Origin: Neorhizobium sp.
GTDB lineage: Bacteria; Pseudomonadota; Alphaproteobacteria; Rhizobiales; Rhizobiaceae
Length of the DNA: 64,000 nucleotides
Direction: 5' to 3'
Assembly (NCBI GenBank): GCA_028283725.1
Contig: JAPWKC010000003.1
Span: 186,001 to 250,000, forward strand
Positions within the stretch are counted from its first letter, which is position 1. Each line of letters begins with the position of its first letter. The position numbers and the translations under genes were made by a program. The notes below the pieces were generated by a model. It made no database searches. It saw nothing but the letters and a program-made list of their open reading frames with translations, and was not told where the DNA came from. This document shows positions 7,555-17,640 of the stretch, in pieces.

Positions 7555-8349
7555 ATGTCACTCACCACACGCGTTGCGTCGCATCTGCCTTATCTGCGCC
7601 GTTATGCCCGTGCCGTCACGGGTTCGCAGACTTCGGGGGACGCGTATGTCGCGGCGGTTCTGGAAGCGCTGATTGCGGATGTCTCGATTTTTCCCGAGAC
7701 GTCCAAGGATCGCGTTTCGCTCTATAAACTCTTCGTTGCAATCTTTGGTTCCACCGCCATCGAGATCCGGCCGATCGAATCCCCGTTCGCCTGGGAACAG
7801 CGCGCGGCGGCGAACCTTTCGAGCCTGCCGTCGCAATCTAGACACGCATTCCTTCTCGTTTCCGTCGAAGGTTTCACGGTCGACGAGGCAGCCGAAGTTC
7901 TCAATATCGGTGTTGCGGACGTCAATCGTCTGCTCGATGAAGCCTCGCGCGAAATCTCGCGGCAGGTGGCGACCGATATCATGATCATCGAGGACGAACC
8001 GCTCATCGCTCTCGATATCGAGCAGATGGTGCAGGATCTCGGCCACCGCGTGACCGGCATCGCCCGCACGCACAAGGAAGCGGTATCGCTGTTCCAGTCG
8101 TCGCAGCCGAAGATGGTGCTTGCCGATATCCAGCTTGCCGATGGCAGCTCGGGGATCGACGCCGTCAACGAGATCCTGAAAAGCTCCAGCGTTCCGGTGA
8201 TCTTCATCACCGCCTTCCCGGAGCGGCTGTTGACGGGCGAGCGGCCGGAACCGGCTTTCCTCGTGACCAAGCCGTTCAACCCGGACATGGTGAAGGCACT
8301 GATCAGCCAGGCGCTGTTCTTCAACGAGGCTGTGAAGGCTGCAGCCTGA
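7555..8349 (+). CDS. phyR: General stress response anti-anti-sigma regulator PhyR
   Basis: A 264-residue protein, the standard PhyR length. Residues 1-135 form an EcfG-like sigma mimic (a degenerate region 2 and a region 4 around 85-135, LPSQSRHAFLLVSVEGFTVDEAAEVL). Residues 140-264 form a receiver with acidic Glu146/Asp147, phospho-acceptor Asp191 (LADIQLADG) and Lys239, and a FITAF segment equivalent to the FATGUY motif. When phosphorylated it binds NepR and frees EcfG. Start at ATG 7555 because GGGGAG lies 8 bases upstream; the frame extends further 5' but runs through the promoter. It is divergent from nepR-ecfG. Confidence 0.96.
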   Translation: MSLTTRVASHLPYLRRYARAVTGSQTSGDAYVAAVLEALIADVSIFPETSKDRVSLYKLFVAIFGSTAIEIRPIESPFAWEQRAAANLSSLPSQSRHAFLLVSVEGFTVDEAAEVLNIGVADVNRLLDEASREISRQVATDIMIIEDEPLIALDIEQMVQDLGHRVTGIARTHKEAVSLFQSSQPKMVLADIQLADGSSGIDAVNEILKSSSVPVIFITAFPERLLTGERPEPAFLVTKPFNPDMVKALISQALFFNEAVKAAA

Positions 8350-8395
8350 TATAAGGCTGTCGGCTGAAGGATGAGGGGACGAGGGCTTTTTCGCG

Positions 8396-8421
8396 GGAAC
8401 TTTTAAACGAGACCGCCCGTT
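8396..8421 (+). promoter_or_regulatory. EcfG-type promoter of the DUF1328 gene
   Basis: GGAAC (8396-8400), 17-base spacer, CGTT (8418-8421): an exact consensus match, ending 28 bases before the ATG at 8450. Transcription would give a short leader with the AAGGAG ribosome binding site. Confidence 0.82.
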
Positions 8422-8449
8422 ATGGCGCTATCCAAAAAGGAGAAACGCC

Positions 8450-8614
8450 ATGCTTTACTACACTCTCGTCTTCCTCGTCGTGGCTCTTATCGCCGGCGCC
8501 CTGGGCTTCGGCGGGATTGCAGGAACGGCGGCTGGTATTGCCCAGATCCTGTTCTTCGTCTTCCTCGCGCTTCTCGTCATTTCGCTTCTCGCCGGCTTGT
8601 TCCGGCGAGTCTGA
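8450..8614 (+). CDS. DUF1328 small membrane protein
   Basis: A 54-residue, almost entirely hydrophobic protein beginning [16 protein letters not shown] and ending GLFRRV. It has two membrane segments (about residues 3-23 and 30-49) joined by a glycine-rich turn ([11 protein letters not shown]). This matches the DUF1328/YtjA family of tiny membrane proteins. It is preceded by AAGGAG at a proper distance and by an exact EcfG promoter, so it is a likely member of the general stress regulon. It lies between phyR and the sensor kinase. Function unknown; membrane stress protection is a plausible guess only. Confidence 0.88.
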   Translation: MLYYTLVFLVVALIAGALGFGGIAGTAAGIAQILFFVFLALLVISLLAGLFRRV

Positions 8615-8699
8615 CACTCTATAAGTTTTCCGAGCCAAGACATCCGGGTCCTCCTCCAAGCGGGCTCCCGGTTTCGCCCGAAAGCCCGCAGACGGAGTT

Positions 8700-9728
8700 A
8701 TGACATTGGTGCATCCGCTGACATGGCAGCGCGCTGGTCAGAGTGATGACAAACTGCGTGAATTTTTCCTGCAAGCGCTGGTCGATCTCGGCGCTTGCGT
8801 CATCGTGCAGGAAGTGAGCCGCGACACGCTCGACTATGTGTATGTGGCGAACCTTCCCGATGTATGGGCGGTCGAACGCTTTTGCGAGCCGAGCGATGTC
8901 AGCATTTTCGGCGCCGACATTGCCCAGAAAATTTCCGGCTTGAAACGCGGCATGACAGAGCCGGGCGCAAAGACCCATGTGGAAATTGCCGTCGGGGCCG
9001 ATGAGGTCTACGAGTTTCGCGTTCAGGCCCTGAGGTCGGGTCCCGATGCCGATGGCGGCCTTTACCTGGTGACGACGATCATCGATCGCTCCGAGGAACG
9101 GCATCGCGAGCGGCTGTTGCGGGCGCTCTTGCGCGAAGTGAGCCACCGGTCGAAAAACCTGCTTGCGATCATCCAGAGCATTGCATTGCAGACGGCACGG
9201 TATTCCGGTTCGCTGGATCTTTTCCTGCACAAGTTCCGCGGGCGGCTCTATTCGCTGTCGCAGAGCCAGGATCTGATCACCGATTCCAGCTGGCGCGGCG
9301 CCTATTTCAACGATCTGGTGCAGCAGCAGACCGAAAAATATCTTCCGGAAAACAAACATCTCGTGCATGTGGCCGGAGACAATGTGCTCCTGACGCCGAA
9401 TGCGTCCCTGCATCTCGGGCTTGCCCTGCACGAACTGATCGTCAATGCCGTCAGCCATGGTTCCATTCTCAAGAGCGGACGGCCGATCGAAATCGAGTGC
9501 CTGCGGTCACAGCAGGACGGTCGCGACTGGCTGAGCGTGCGCTGGTTCGAGCCGCTCGATCCGTCGGATGCGTCTGCGAGCCATGAGGATGCGTTGAAGG
9601 CGCATTTCGGCTCCACGGTGCTGGAACGCGTGGTGCCGGCCTCGGTCAATGGCCGGGCTCAGTACGACATTTCCGACAATGGCATTTCCTACCAGCTTGG
9701 CTTTCCGCTCGACAGCGGCGCGGAGTGA
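8700..9728 (+). CDS. HWE/HisKA_2-type sensor histidine kinase of the general stress locus
   Basis: A 342-residue soluble histidine kinase. An N-terminal sensory region with PAS-like character (about residues 18-130) precedes a dimerisation/phospho-acceptor region with His149 (LLREVSHRSKNLLAIIQS) and an ATPase domain whose N-box reads LALHELIVNAVSHG (about 240-255). The HR.KNLL phospho-acceptor motif defines the HWE/HisKA_2 class that phosphorylates PhyR (PhyK-type kinases). No transmembrane helix is visible, so the signal is probably cytoplasmic. ATG 8700 follows GGAG. No EcfG site precedes it; it may be transcribed by read-through from the DUF1328 promoter or by its own weak promoter. Confidence 0.87.
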   Translation: MTLVHPLTWQRAGQSDDKLREFFLQALVDLGACVIVQEVSRDTLDYVYVANLPDVWAVERFCEPSDVSIFGADIAQKISGLKRGMTEPGAKTHVEIAVGADEVYEFRVQALRSGPDADGGLYLVTTIIDRSEERHRERLLRALLREVSHRSKNLLAIIQSIALQTARYSGSLDLFLHKFRGRLYSLSQSQDLITDSSWRGAYFNDLVQQQTEKYLPENKHLVHVAGDNVLLTPNASLHLGLALHELIVNAVSHGSILKSGRPIEIECLRSQQDGRDWLSVRWFEPLDPSDASASHEDALKAHFGSTVLERVVPASVNGRAQYDISDNGISYQLGFPLDSGAE

Positions 9729-9867
9729 GCCCTTTTCCTGCGTATAAATGACGTGGATGCGGATACCGCCTTGGCGTGGTGTCCGTCTTTGGCGTGGGAC
9801 GGCGATGATGGAAATATGTCCCGCCTGCGCCCTCTCCCGACATCCTGCGCCTGCGTAAAACAGAGAC

Positions 9868-9984
9868 CCAAAAAGCTGACTGGCCCGGTTCCAGGGGGAA
9901 CCGAGCCAGTGCGTCTCTTCGAGGGGGATTGAAGAGCTGTCCGAAGGCTTAGTAGGGCGGGGGACGGGGGGCGCCTTCGAACAT
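9868..9984 (-). ncRNA. Candidate EcfG-dependent C-rich small RNA
   Basis: On the minus strand an exact EcfG promoter (10015-9991) opens into a gene-free region. From a start near 9984 a roughly 117-nt RNA would contain a C-rich single-stranded stretch (about 9972-9955), a hairpin CTCTTC/GAAGAG with a C-rich loop (9936-9931/9920-9915), and a strong terminal hairpin (9909-9897/9892-9880, one mismatch in 13). The terminal hairpin has a CCCT loop and a TTTTT run a few bases later (9874-9870). C-rich loops able to pair with G-rich ribosome binding regions are known in alphaproteobacterial sRNAs, including Caulobacter GsrN of the general stress response. Only an 11-codon frame (9984-9949) is present. 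Start and end are inferred. Confidence 0.6.
9870..9909 (-). terminator. Terminator-like hairpin of the small RNA
   Basis: A 13-position stem (9909-9897 with 9892-9880, one mismatch) and CCCT loop, followed on the minus strand by TCAGC and five T residues (9874-9870). The five-base gap before the T run makes it an imperfect intrinsic terminator. It could also stop leftover transcription from the kinase gene. Confidence 0.5.
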
Positions 9985-9990
9985 AGCTAT

Positions 9991-10015
9991 AACGAGCCGT
10001 GCGGAAGAAGGTTCC
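9991..10015 (-). promoter_or_regulatory. EcfG-type promoter, leftward, for the small RNA
   Basis: On the minus strand GGAAC (10015-10011), 16-base spacer and CGTT (9994-9991): an exact EcfG consensus match. No protein gene follows on that strand before the kinase stop, so the product must be a non-coding or very short RNA. Confidence 0.7.
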
Positions 10016-10170
10016 AACCGTTGCAAAAAAGATTCAAGAAAAGTTTTTTATGTGGTCCTCGCTCGTCCCGCAGCACCGGTTCCGGCCGCTCTTTCAGCGG
10101 CGTTTCACCGGCAGTGCGCGACGGACATTGCGCAAGCCGCCGAGGACCAACGTGGGCGACAAACGGCAAA

Positions 10171-10188
10171 CGGCGGCCGAAGCCGCCG
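10171..10188 (-). terminator. Hairpin after the peptide permease operon
   Basis: A perfect 7-bp stem CGGCGGC/GCCGCCG (10171-10177 with 10182-10188). On the minus strand the loop is the stable TTCG tetraloop, and the sequence GTTTGCCGTTTG follows. It is 27 bases after the stop of the DppC-like gene. The T-run is broken, so termination may be partial. Confidence 0.55.
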
Positions 10189-10214
10189 CCCACCCTCGTA
10201 ATCTCGACTGTTGG

Positions 10215-11147
10215 TCAGCGCTTCAGGCTGCGCGGATCGAGCGCGTCGCGGATCGCGTCGCCGACATAGTTGATGCTGATCACCGTTGCCGAGATGATCA
10301 GACCGGGCCACAGCACGCGCGACGGTGTCAGCTGCAGGAAGTTGACGCCATCGAAGAGCAGGCGGCCCCAGGTGGGATAATCCGAGGGGAAGCCGAGGCC
10401 GAGGAAGCTCAGCGCCGATTCGGTGATGATCGCCGAGGCAATGCCGAGCGTCGCCGAGACCATGATCGACGACAGGACATTGGGCAGGATATGGCGAAGC
10501 ACGATGCGGTATTCCCGCATGCCGCTCGATTTGGCCGCCAGGATGAATTCCTGGCTCTTGATCGCCAGAACATCGCCGCGGACGATGCGCGCCGTGTGCA
10601 TCCAGCTCGTCACGCCGATGACGGCGACAACGAGGATGAAGATGCCGGTTTCCGGCCCGAAGGCGGCCCGCAGCGTATCGCGGAAGAGCATGATGATGAC
10701 GAGCAGAAGCGGCAGAAGCGGCAGCGCCAGGAACAGGTCGGTGAGCCGCATCAGCGGCCCGTCGAGCCGGCGGAAATAACCTGAGACGACGCCGACCAGC
10801 GTGCCGAGGAACAGCGCCAGCAACATGGCGGTGAAGCCGACGGCAAGCGATGTCTTGCCGCCCGCCAGAACCTGGGCCAGCATGTCCTTGCCCAGATTGT
10901 CCGTGCCGAACGGGTGGGCCATGGATGGCCACTGGTTCTTGTCGCGGATGTTGATCTGGTTCGGCGCCACCGTGTGGATATAGGGGCCGACATAGACGGC
11001 CAGCACGATGAAGACGAAGACGATGAGGCCCGCGACCCCGCCCTTGTGGGCGGAGAACTGTTTCCAGATGTCGCGCAATGCGGAGGTCGTCGGCGTTGCC
11101 GCCTTGGCTGGTTCTGCCGGTATCGTCGTTGAGGTCGCGTCAGTCAT
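10215..11147 (-). CDS. ABC transporter permease, DppC/OppC family
   Basis: A permease of 310 residues when started at ATG 11147, where GAGG lies about 8 bases upstream; this start overlaps the upstream permease by 8 bp. The frame extends to 11189 but that start lies deep in the neighbour. An N-terminal polar stretch leads into a helix, then the GTDNLGKDMLAQ signature (near residue 80), the EAA loop (IKSQEFILAAKSSGM) and ITESALSFLGLGFP. The C-terminus is LDPRSLKR. It acts with the DppB-like partner and the binding protein upstream. ATPases are provided by the fused gene on the other arm (15492). Likely imports oligopeptides. Confidence 0.92.
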   Translation of the reverse strand: MTDATSTTIPAEPAKAATPTTSALRDIWKQFSAHKGGVAGLIVFVFIVLAVYVGPYIHTVAPNQINIRDKNQWPSMAHPFGTDNLGKDMLAQVLAGGKTSLAVGFTAMLLALFLGTLVGVVSGYFRRLDGPLMRLTDLFLALPLLPLLLVIIMLFRDTLRAAFGPETGIFILVVAVIGVTSWMHTARIVRGDVLAIKSQEFILAAKSSGMREYRIVLRHILPNVLSSIMVSATLGIASAIITESALSFLGLGFPSDYPTWGRLLFDGVNFLQLTPSRVLWPGLIISATVISINYVGDAIRDALDPRSLKR

Positions 11148-12153
11148 AGCGGATCCTCGGGTCAAGAATGCCGTAGAGCACGTCGGCAATCAGGTTGAAG
11201 AGAACGATCAGCACCGCAAAGATGAAGGTCAGAGTCTGTACCAGCGGAATATCGGCCCCCTGGATGGCGGTGATCAGCAGCTGGCCGAGCCCGTTCACGC
11301 GAAAGATCTGTTCGGTGATGATGGCGCCGGAAAAGATCGTCGGCACCCCGAGCGCGATCACGGTGACGACCGGGATCAGGCTGTTGCGCAGGACATGGAC
11401 GAGAAGCACCGTCTTTTCCTTGACGCCCTTGGCACGCGCCGTGCGCACATAGTCCTGATGCAGATTGTCGAGCATCGAGGCGCGCACGAAGCGGGTGATC
11501 TGGGAGGCGTTGTAGAGCGCCAGAACCGCAACGGGCAGGACCATCTGCCTCATCTGGGCGAAGAAGCTTTCAAAGCCTGTGACCTGAAGGTTGGTGTCGT
11601 AGACCGACGGGAACCATTGCAGATAGGACGAGAAGACGACGATCAGCACCACGCCGGTGAAGAAGGTCGGCACGGAATAACCGACCATCGAGATGAAGGT
11701 GCCGATCTGGTCGAAGATCGAATACTGCTTGTAGGCCGAGACGACGCCGATCGGGATGGCGATGAGGATGCCGAAGACATAGGCGAGGCCGATGACCCAG
11801 AGGGTCTGCGGCAGGCGCTGGACGATGAGGTCGACGACCGGGCTGCGGGTCGCCCAGGAGAGGATGCGGACGCGATCCTGATCATCGCCGATATGCCAGC
11901 CGGTCAGGGCTTCCAGGATGTTCAGCGGTTCATTGATGAAAAACTGATGCAGCCAGGCCATGTAGCGGAAGAAGAAGGGCTGATCGAGACCGAGCGAGGC
12001 CTTGATCTGCTCGCGGACCTCCGGCGGGATCGTCAGCGGCAGGTCGCCCGTCGGATCGTTGGGTGCAAGGTCGAGCAGGGCGAAAATGACGAAGCTGATG
12101 ACGAGCAACGTCGGGATTGCGAAGAACAGTCGTCGCAACGTGTATGTGAACAT
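11140..12153 (-). CDS. ABC transporter permease, DppB/OppB family
   Basis: A 337-residue DppB-type permease beginning MFTYTLRRLFFAIPTLLVISF, the normal family start, with the LAPNDPTGD variant of the LLPGDP motif. A periplasmic insertion of about 40 residues (around 75-115, LNILEALTGWHIGDDQD) makes it slightly longer than average, as in OppB-type members. The EAA loop reads ASMLDNLHQDYVRTARAKG. It ends DPRIRYD and overlaps the next permease by 8 bp. A strong hairpin separates it from the binding protein gene upstream. Confidence 0.92.
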   Translation of the reverse strand: MFTYTLRRLFFAIPTLLVISFVIFALLDLAPNDPTGDLPLTIPPEVREQIKASLGLDQPFFFRYMAWLHQFFINEPLNILEALTGWHIGDDQDRVRILSWATRSPVVDLIVQRLPQTLWVIGLAYVFGILIAIPIGVVSAYKQYSIFDQIGTFISMVGYSVPTFFTGVVLIVVFSSYLQWFPSVYDTNLQVTGFESFFAQMRQMVLPVAVLALYNASQITRFVRASMLDNLHQDYVRTARAKGVKEKTVLLVHVLRNSLIPVVTVIALGVPTIFSGAIITEQIFRVNGLGQLLITAIQGADIPLVQTLTFIFAVLIVLFNLIADVLYGILDPRIRYD

Positions 12154-12191
12154 TCCAATGTCTCCAGACTATCGCGGAGAAAAATGCGGAT

Positions 12192-12219
12192 GCCGGGCCG
12201 GCCGCAAGGCCGGCCCGGC
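12192..12219 (-). promoter_or_regulatory. Intercistronic stabilising hairpin after the binding protein gene
   Basis: A perfect 12-bp all-G/C stem (12192-12203 with 12208-12219) with a four-base loop (UUGC on the transcript) begins 9 bases past the binding protein stop. It lacks a T-run. Such hairpins usually protect the 3' end of the binding protein message and lower permease expression. Confidence 0.7.
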
Positions 12220-12227
12220 AAGCCTCA

Positions 12228-13937
12228 TCACTTCTTGCGCGACCAGTCGGCGACGTTCCACAGCTCGCTGTCCCAGGCGTTCATCTTGACGCCTTCGAGC
12301 TTGACCGAGTCGGCCGAGAGCGAACCGCGGTGAACGAGCGGGATATGCGCGCCTTCTTCGGTCAGCATGTCGTTGAGTTCCTTGGAGAGCTCGTGACGCT
12401 TGGCGGGTTCGGCGGTCTTGGAGAGTTCGGCAACCTTCTTGTCATAGGCCGGGTTGCAGTAACGCGGGATGTTCTGACCCTGCCAGCCGTTGGCCGGTGC
12501 CGGGATCTTGTCGCAGAGCCACTCCGCCAGATACTTTTCCGGATCGGTGCCGTCGAAGTTGTTGGTGTACATTTCGACGTCCGCATAGAACTTCTGGAAC
12601 GTGTCGGGGCTTGCCGGATCGCCGCCGAAGAAGACGGAGGCCGAGGCGTTGCGCAGTTCGGCGCCGACGCCGATCTGCGACCACATGTCCTTCACCAGTT
12701 CCTGGGTGGCCTGACGAACGGAGTTGGTCGAGGTGGAGTAGAGGAAATTGAGTTTCACGCCGTTCTTGGCGCGGATGCCATCAGAGCCCTTCTTCCAGCC
12801 GGCATCGTCGAGCAGCTTGTTGGCGCCTTCGATATCCTGCTTGAAGCACCAGGCGTCGTTCTTGGTCGAGGCGACGGCTGCCGGGGCCGGCACGATGTTG
12901 CAGGTCGGCTTGCCGGCAGCGCCGTAGCCGGCATCGACGATCACCTGACGGTCGATCGCCATCGAGAGCGCCTTGCGGACGGCCGGGTCGGAGAGCGATG
13001 GATGCGGACCGGCTGCCGTGGTGGAGCGCTTGTCGCCAAGCTTCGGATCGGCATTGGTCCAGTTGAGGTTGATACGCTCGACCTGGGTGCCGAAGGCAGT
13101 CTCGAGCTTGCCCTTGCCGGCCTTCAGCATGGTGGCCAGAACTTCCGGCTCGACCTGCATGTTCCAGGCATAGTCGTATTCGCCGGTTTCAAGAACCGCG
13201 CGGGCCGCAGACGCAGCATCGCCGCCGCCCTTCAGCGTCGCCGTTGCGAATGCCGGCTTGTTCGGATCGCGGTAGTTCGGGTTGGCGACGAAGGTGATGA
13301 CGTCGTTCGGCTTGAATTCCTTGACGACGAAAGGACCGGTGCCGATCGGGCCGAAATTGGCCGAGGTGCAGCCCGGAGCCTTGGCGCCAACGCAATCCTT
13401 GAACTGGGCCGCCTGGATGATCGGCGACTGGGCGCCGACGAAGGCCGAATAGGGATAGGGCTTCTGTTCGCTGAAGCTGACCTTTACGGTGCTCTTGTCG
13501 ATCGCCTCGACATTCTTGACGCCTTCATACTGGGCCTTCTGGGCGCAGCCGCCATCGGGCGCCGTGCAGTATTTCCAGGTGAAGACCACGTCGTCGGCGG
13601 TGAACGGCGAGCCGTCCGACCACTTGACGTCGGACTTCAGCTTCCAGGTCATGCTGAGCAGGTCCTTGGCCACGCCGCCATTGTCGACGGTCGGGATCTC
13701 GGTGACGAGTGTCGGCACCAGTTCGCCGTTCTCGTTGTAGCGGGCGAGCGGTTCGATGACCATGGAGGAGGAATAGACTTCCTTCGTGCCGCCGGAAAGA
13801 TACGGGTTCAATGTCGAAACGGCCTGCCAGAAGAGAATCTTCAGGTCGCCGTCACTACCCCGGGCCGCATGCGCAACCGAACCGAACGACGCAAGCGCCG
13901 CGGTGGTGCCGACCAACAGGAGTTTGAACTTGTTCAT
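12228..13937 (-). CDS. Oligopeptide-type ABC transporter substrate-binding protein
   Basis: A 569-residue periplasmic binding protein of family 5. A signal peptide is visible (MNKFKLLLVGTTAALASFG, cleavage after SVAHA near residue 24). Then come LKILFWQAVSTLNPYLSGGT and the family segment VKWSDGSPFTADDVVFTWKY near residue 110. Its length fits OppA/DppA-like proteins. It is the first gene of the leftward arm of a divergent transporter locus whose rightward arm supplies an M20 hydrolase and the double ATPase. It therefore probably binds peptides or acylated amino acids that the hydrolase then cleaves. GGGGAACAGC precedes ATG 13937. Confidence 0.92.
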   Translation of the reverse strand: MNKFKLLLVGTTAALASFGSVAHAARGSDGDLKILFWQAVSTLNPYLSGGTKEVYSSSMVIEPLARYNENGELVPTLVTEIPTVDNGGVAKDLLSMTWKLKSDVKWSDGSPFTADDVVFTWKYCTAPDGGCAQKAQYEGVKNVEAIDKSTVKVSFSEQKPYPYSAFVGAQSPIIQAAQFKDCVGAKAPGCTSANFGPIGTGPFVVKEFKPNDVITFVANPNYRDPNKPAFATATLKGGGDAASAARAVLETGEYDYAWNMQVEPEVLATMLKAGKGKLETAFGTQVERINLNWTNADPKLGDKRSTTAAGPHPSLSDPAVRKALSMAIDRQVIVDAGYGAAGKPTCNIVPAPAAVASTKNDAWCFKQDIEGANKLLDDAGWKKGSDGIRAKNGVKLNFLYSTSTNSVRQATQELVKDMWSQIGVGAELRNASASVFFGGDPASPDTFQKFYADVEMYTNNFDGTDPEKYLAEWLCDKIPAPANGWQGQNIPRYCNPAYDKKVAELSKTAEPAKRHELSKELNDMLTEEGAHIPLVHRGSLSADSVKLEGVKMNAWDSELWNVADWSRKK

Positions 13938-14304
13938 GCTGCTGTTCCCCTTTTATGGTTTTTTGCCTCTGTTTCGAGGCGTTCCAAATTTATAATTATT
14001 TTTTGAAAGTGGTGCCGGTCCGCTCCCATACGCGACCGTCACCCTTGGATGTGAAGCGTCCCTTCCGGCCCTTCCGGGGCCTATGGGGTCACATCTGCTA
14101 TGGCCGCTCCTTCGTCATGACTATTGCTGATGAACACGGCTGGTCACGCCGCAAAAAGCGGTTGTGACCAAATTTTGAGCCATCTAAGCATAGGCCTATT
14201 TTTCGTTCAAGAGCGAAAATTCGAGCTTGCAAATGCCCCTCGGCGCGTCGCAATATCCGCCCGGCCCAGATGGGGAACTATAAGAAATATATGGGGTTAA
14301 CGTT
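13938..14304. other. Divergent promoter region of the split peptide transporter
   Basis: The 367-base region between the leftward binding protein and the rightward M20 gene should hold promoters for both arms. Visible features are GCCTC/GAGGC with a 6-base loop (13966-13981) in the binding protein leader and TTTTCG/CGAAAA arms flanking an 8-base spacer near 14200-14220, a possible operator. An AT-rich stretch near 13985-14005 could be a promoter. Small frames here show no coding signs. Confidence 0.45.
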
Positions 14305-15468
14305 ATGCCGGTCATCAACCGCGTCGCCGAAATGCAGGATCAGGTCGCAGAATGGCGCCGCTACCTGCACCAAAATCCGGAGCTGCTCTACGACCTTCCG
14401 AAGACCTCTGCCTTCGTCGCCGAGAAGCTGAGGTCCTTCGGTTGCGACGTGGTGGAAACCGGTCTCGGACAGACCGGGGTCGTCGGCATCATCAAGGGGC
14501 GTCACGGGGATGGACCGGTCGTCGGCTTCCGCGCCGATATGGATGCGCTGCCGATCTTCGAGACGAGCGGCCGGGACTGGGCGTCGCAGACACCGGGCAA
14601 GGCGCATTCCTGCGGCCATGATGGGCATACCGCCATGCTGCTCGGCGCCGCACAGTATCTGGCCGAGACCCGCAACTTCAAGGGCTCGGTCGCCGTCATC
14701 TTCCAGCCCGCGGAAGAGGGTGGTGCAGGCGCGCTTGCGATGATCAACGACGGGCTGATGGAGAAATTCTCGATCTCGCAGGTCTATGGCATGCATAACG
14801 AGCCGAAACTGCCGGTCGGCCATTTCGCCACCGCCAAGGGCGGCGTGATGGCGGCGGCCGATACGTTCGAGATCACCGTCAACGGCCGCGGCAGCCATGC
14901 GGCGCAGCCGCATCGCTCGATCGATCCGGTGCTGACGGCCTCGCATACGGTCGTCGCGCTGCAAACGATCGTCGCCCGTGAGACCGATCCCCTGCGCTCG
15001 CTGGTGATCACGGTCGCTTCCATTCACGGCGGCGAGGCGAGCAATGTCATCCCCGATTTCGTCAAGCTCACCGGCACCGTGCGGACACTTCTACCCGAGA
15101 CGCGCGACTTTGCCGAAAAGCGGTTGAAGGAGGTCGTCCATGCGACGGCGCTCGTGCATGGCGCGACGGCGGATGTCGTCTATAACCGCGGCTATCCGGT
15201 GACGCTCAACCACGATGCCGAGACGGATTTTGCCGCCGACGTGGCCGGCAAGGTGGCGGGACCGCGGGCCGTCGATACGGCGATGGCCCCGCATATGGGA
15301 GCGGAAGACTTTTCCTACATGCTGGAGAAGCGCCCCGGCGCCTTCATCTTCATCGGCAATGGCGATACCGCCAACCTTCACAATGCCGGCTACGATTTCA
15401 ACGACGAGGCGATCCCCTTTGGCGTCAGCTACTGGGTGACGCTTGCCGAAACGGCGCTTGCCGCCTGA
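14305..15468 (+). CDS. M20 family amidohydrolase (hippurate hydrolase type)
   Basis: A 387-residue metal-dependent aminoacylase/carboxypeptidase-like enzyme. Motifs in order: RRYLHQNPEL near 18, FRADMDALP (about 75-83), CGHDGH with metal-binding Cys103 and His105, PAEEG with catalytic Glu137 and metal-binding Glu138, and a late NLHNAGYDF histidine near 361. These are the M20D (HipO/IAA-amino-acid hydrolase) signatures: it cleaves N-acyl or N-aroyl amino acids. It sits in the cytoplasm, first in the rightward arm of the peptide transporter locus, 23 bp before the double ATPase. The imported substrate is therefore probably an acylated or short peptide. Its acyl specificity cannot be read here. 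Confidence 0.9.
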   Translation: MPVINRVAEMQDQVAEWRRYLHQNPELLYDLPKTSAFVAEKLRSFGCDVVETGLGQTGVVGIIKGRHGDGPVVGFRADMDALPIFETSGRDWASQTPGKAHSCGHDGHTAMLLGAAQYLAETRNFKGSVAVIFQPAEEGGAGALAMINDGLMEKFSISQVYGMHNEPKLPVGHFATAKGGVMAAADTFEITVNGRGSHAAQPHRSIDPVLTASHTVVALQTIVARETDPLRSLVITVASIHGGEASNVIPDFVKLTGTVRTLLPETRDFAEKRLKEVVHATALVHGATADVVYNRGYPVTLNHDAETDFAADVAGKVAGPRAVDTAMAPHMGAEDFSYMLEKRPGAFIFIGNGDTANLHNAGYDFNDEAIPFGVSYWVTLAETALAA

Positions 15469-15491
15469 TCCCAGACTTTAGGAGACAAGAC

Positions 15492-17339
<1,848 letters not shown>

Positions 17340-17640
17340 GGGCGCCACCGCTTGAATATTTGCCGGAAGGCCGCGTTTCTGTTATCCTTGAAGGGTGCGG
17401 GACTGCGGCCTTTCTGCCGTTCTGGAAAGCGGTGATGACGGGTCTAGGATGTGACCTGATTGCCGTAAATTTTATGTCCATGCCGGCGCTTGCTTGCTGC
17501 CAACGGGGCATTCGAGCGGCATTCCATATCTCCCTGGGCTGAGGCGACGTGATGCAGACCGATCATTTCAATCGGTTCACAGAGGTCGTTTGACAGAGGC
17601 TCGGAAAACGTGTCAGCAAGGCGCGAGGAGATTTTCTGTC
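17340..17640. other. Intergenic region between transporter locus and SorC regulator
   Basis: About 300 bases without a convincing gene. It contains a long-range inverted repeat AAGGCCGC/GCGGCCTT (17367-17374/17405-17412) followed by TTTCTGCC, a possible weak terminator for the ATPase gene. A 60-codon frame at 17360-17542 lacks a ribosome binding site. The promoter of the regulator should lie near its 3' end but I see no strong boxes. Confidence 0.4.

Noticed and set aside
9949-9984. 11-codon peptide (MFEGAPRPPPY) at the start of the candidate small RNA
   Set aside because: It starts exactly where the transcript may begin and has no ribosome binding site, so it is not listed as a gene; leaderless translation remains possible.
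17360-17542. 60-codon frame between the double ATPase and the SorC regulator
   Set aside because: No ribosome binding site, no recognisable domain, and it spans an inverted repeat that looks non-coding.
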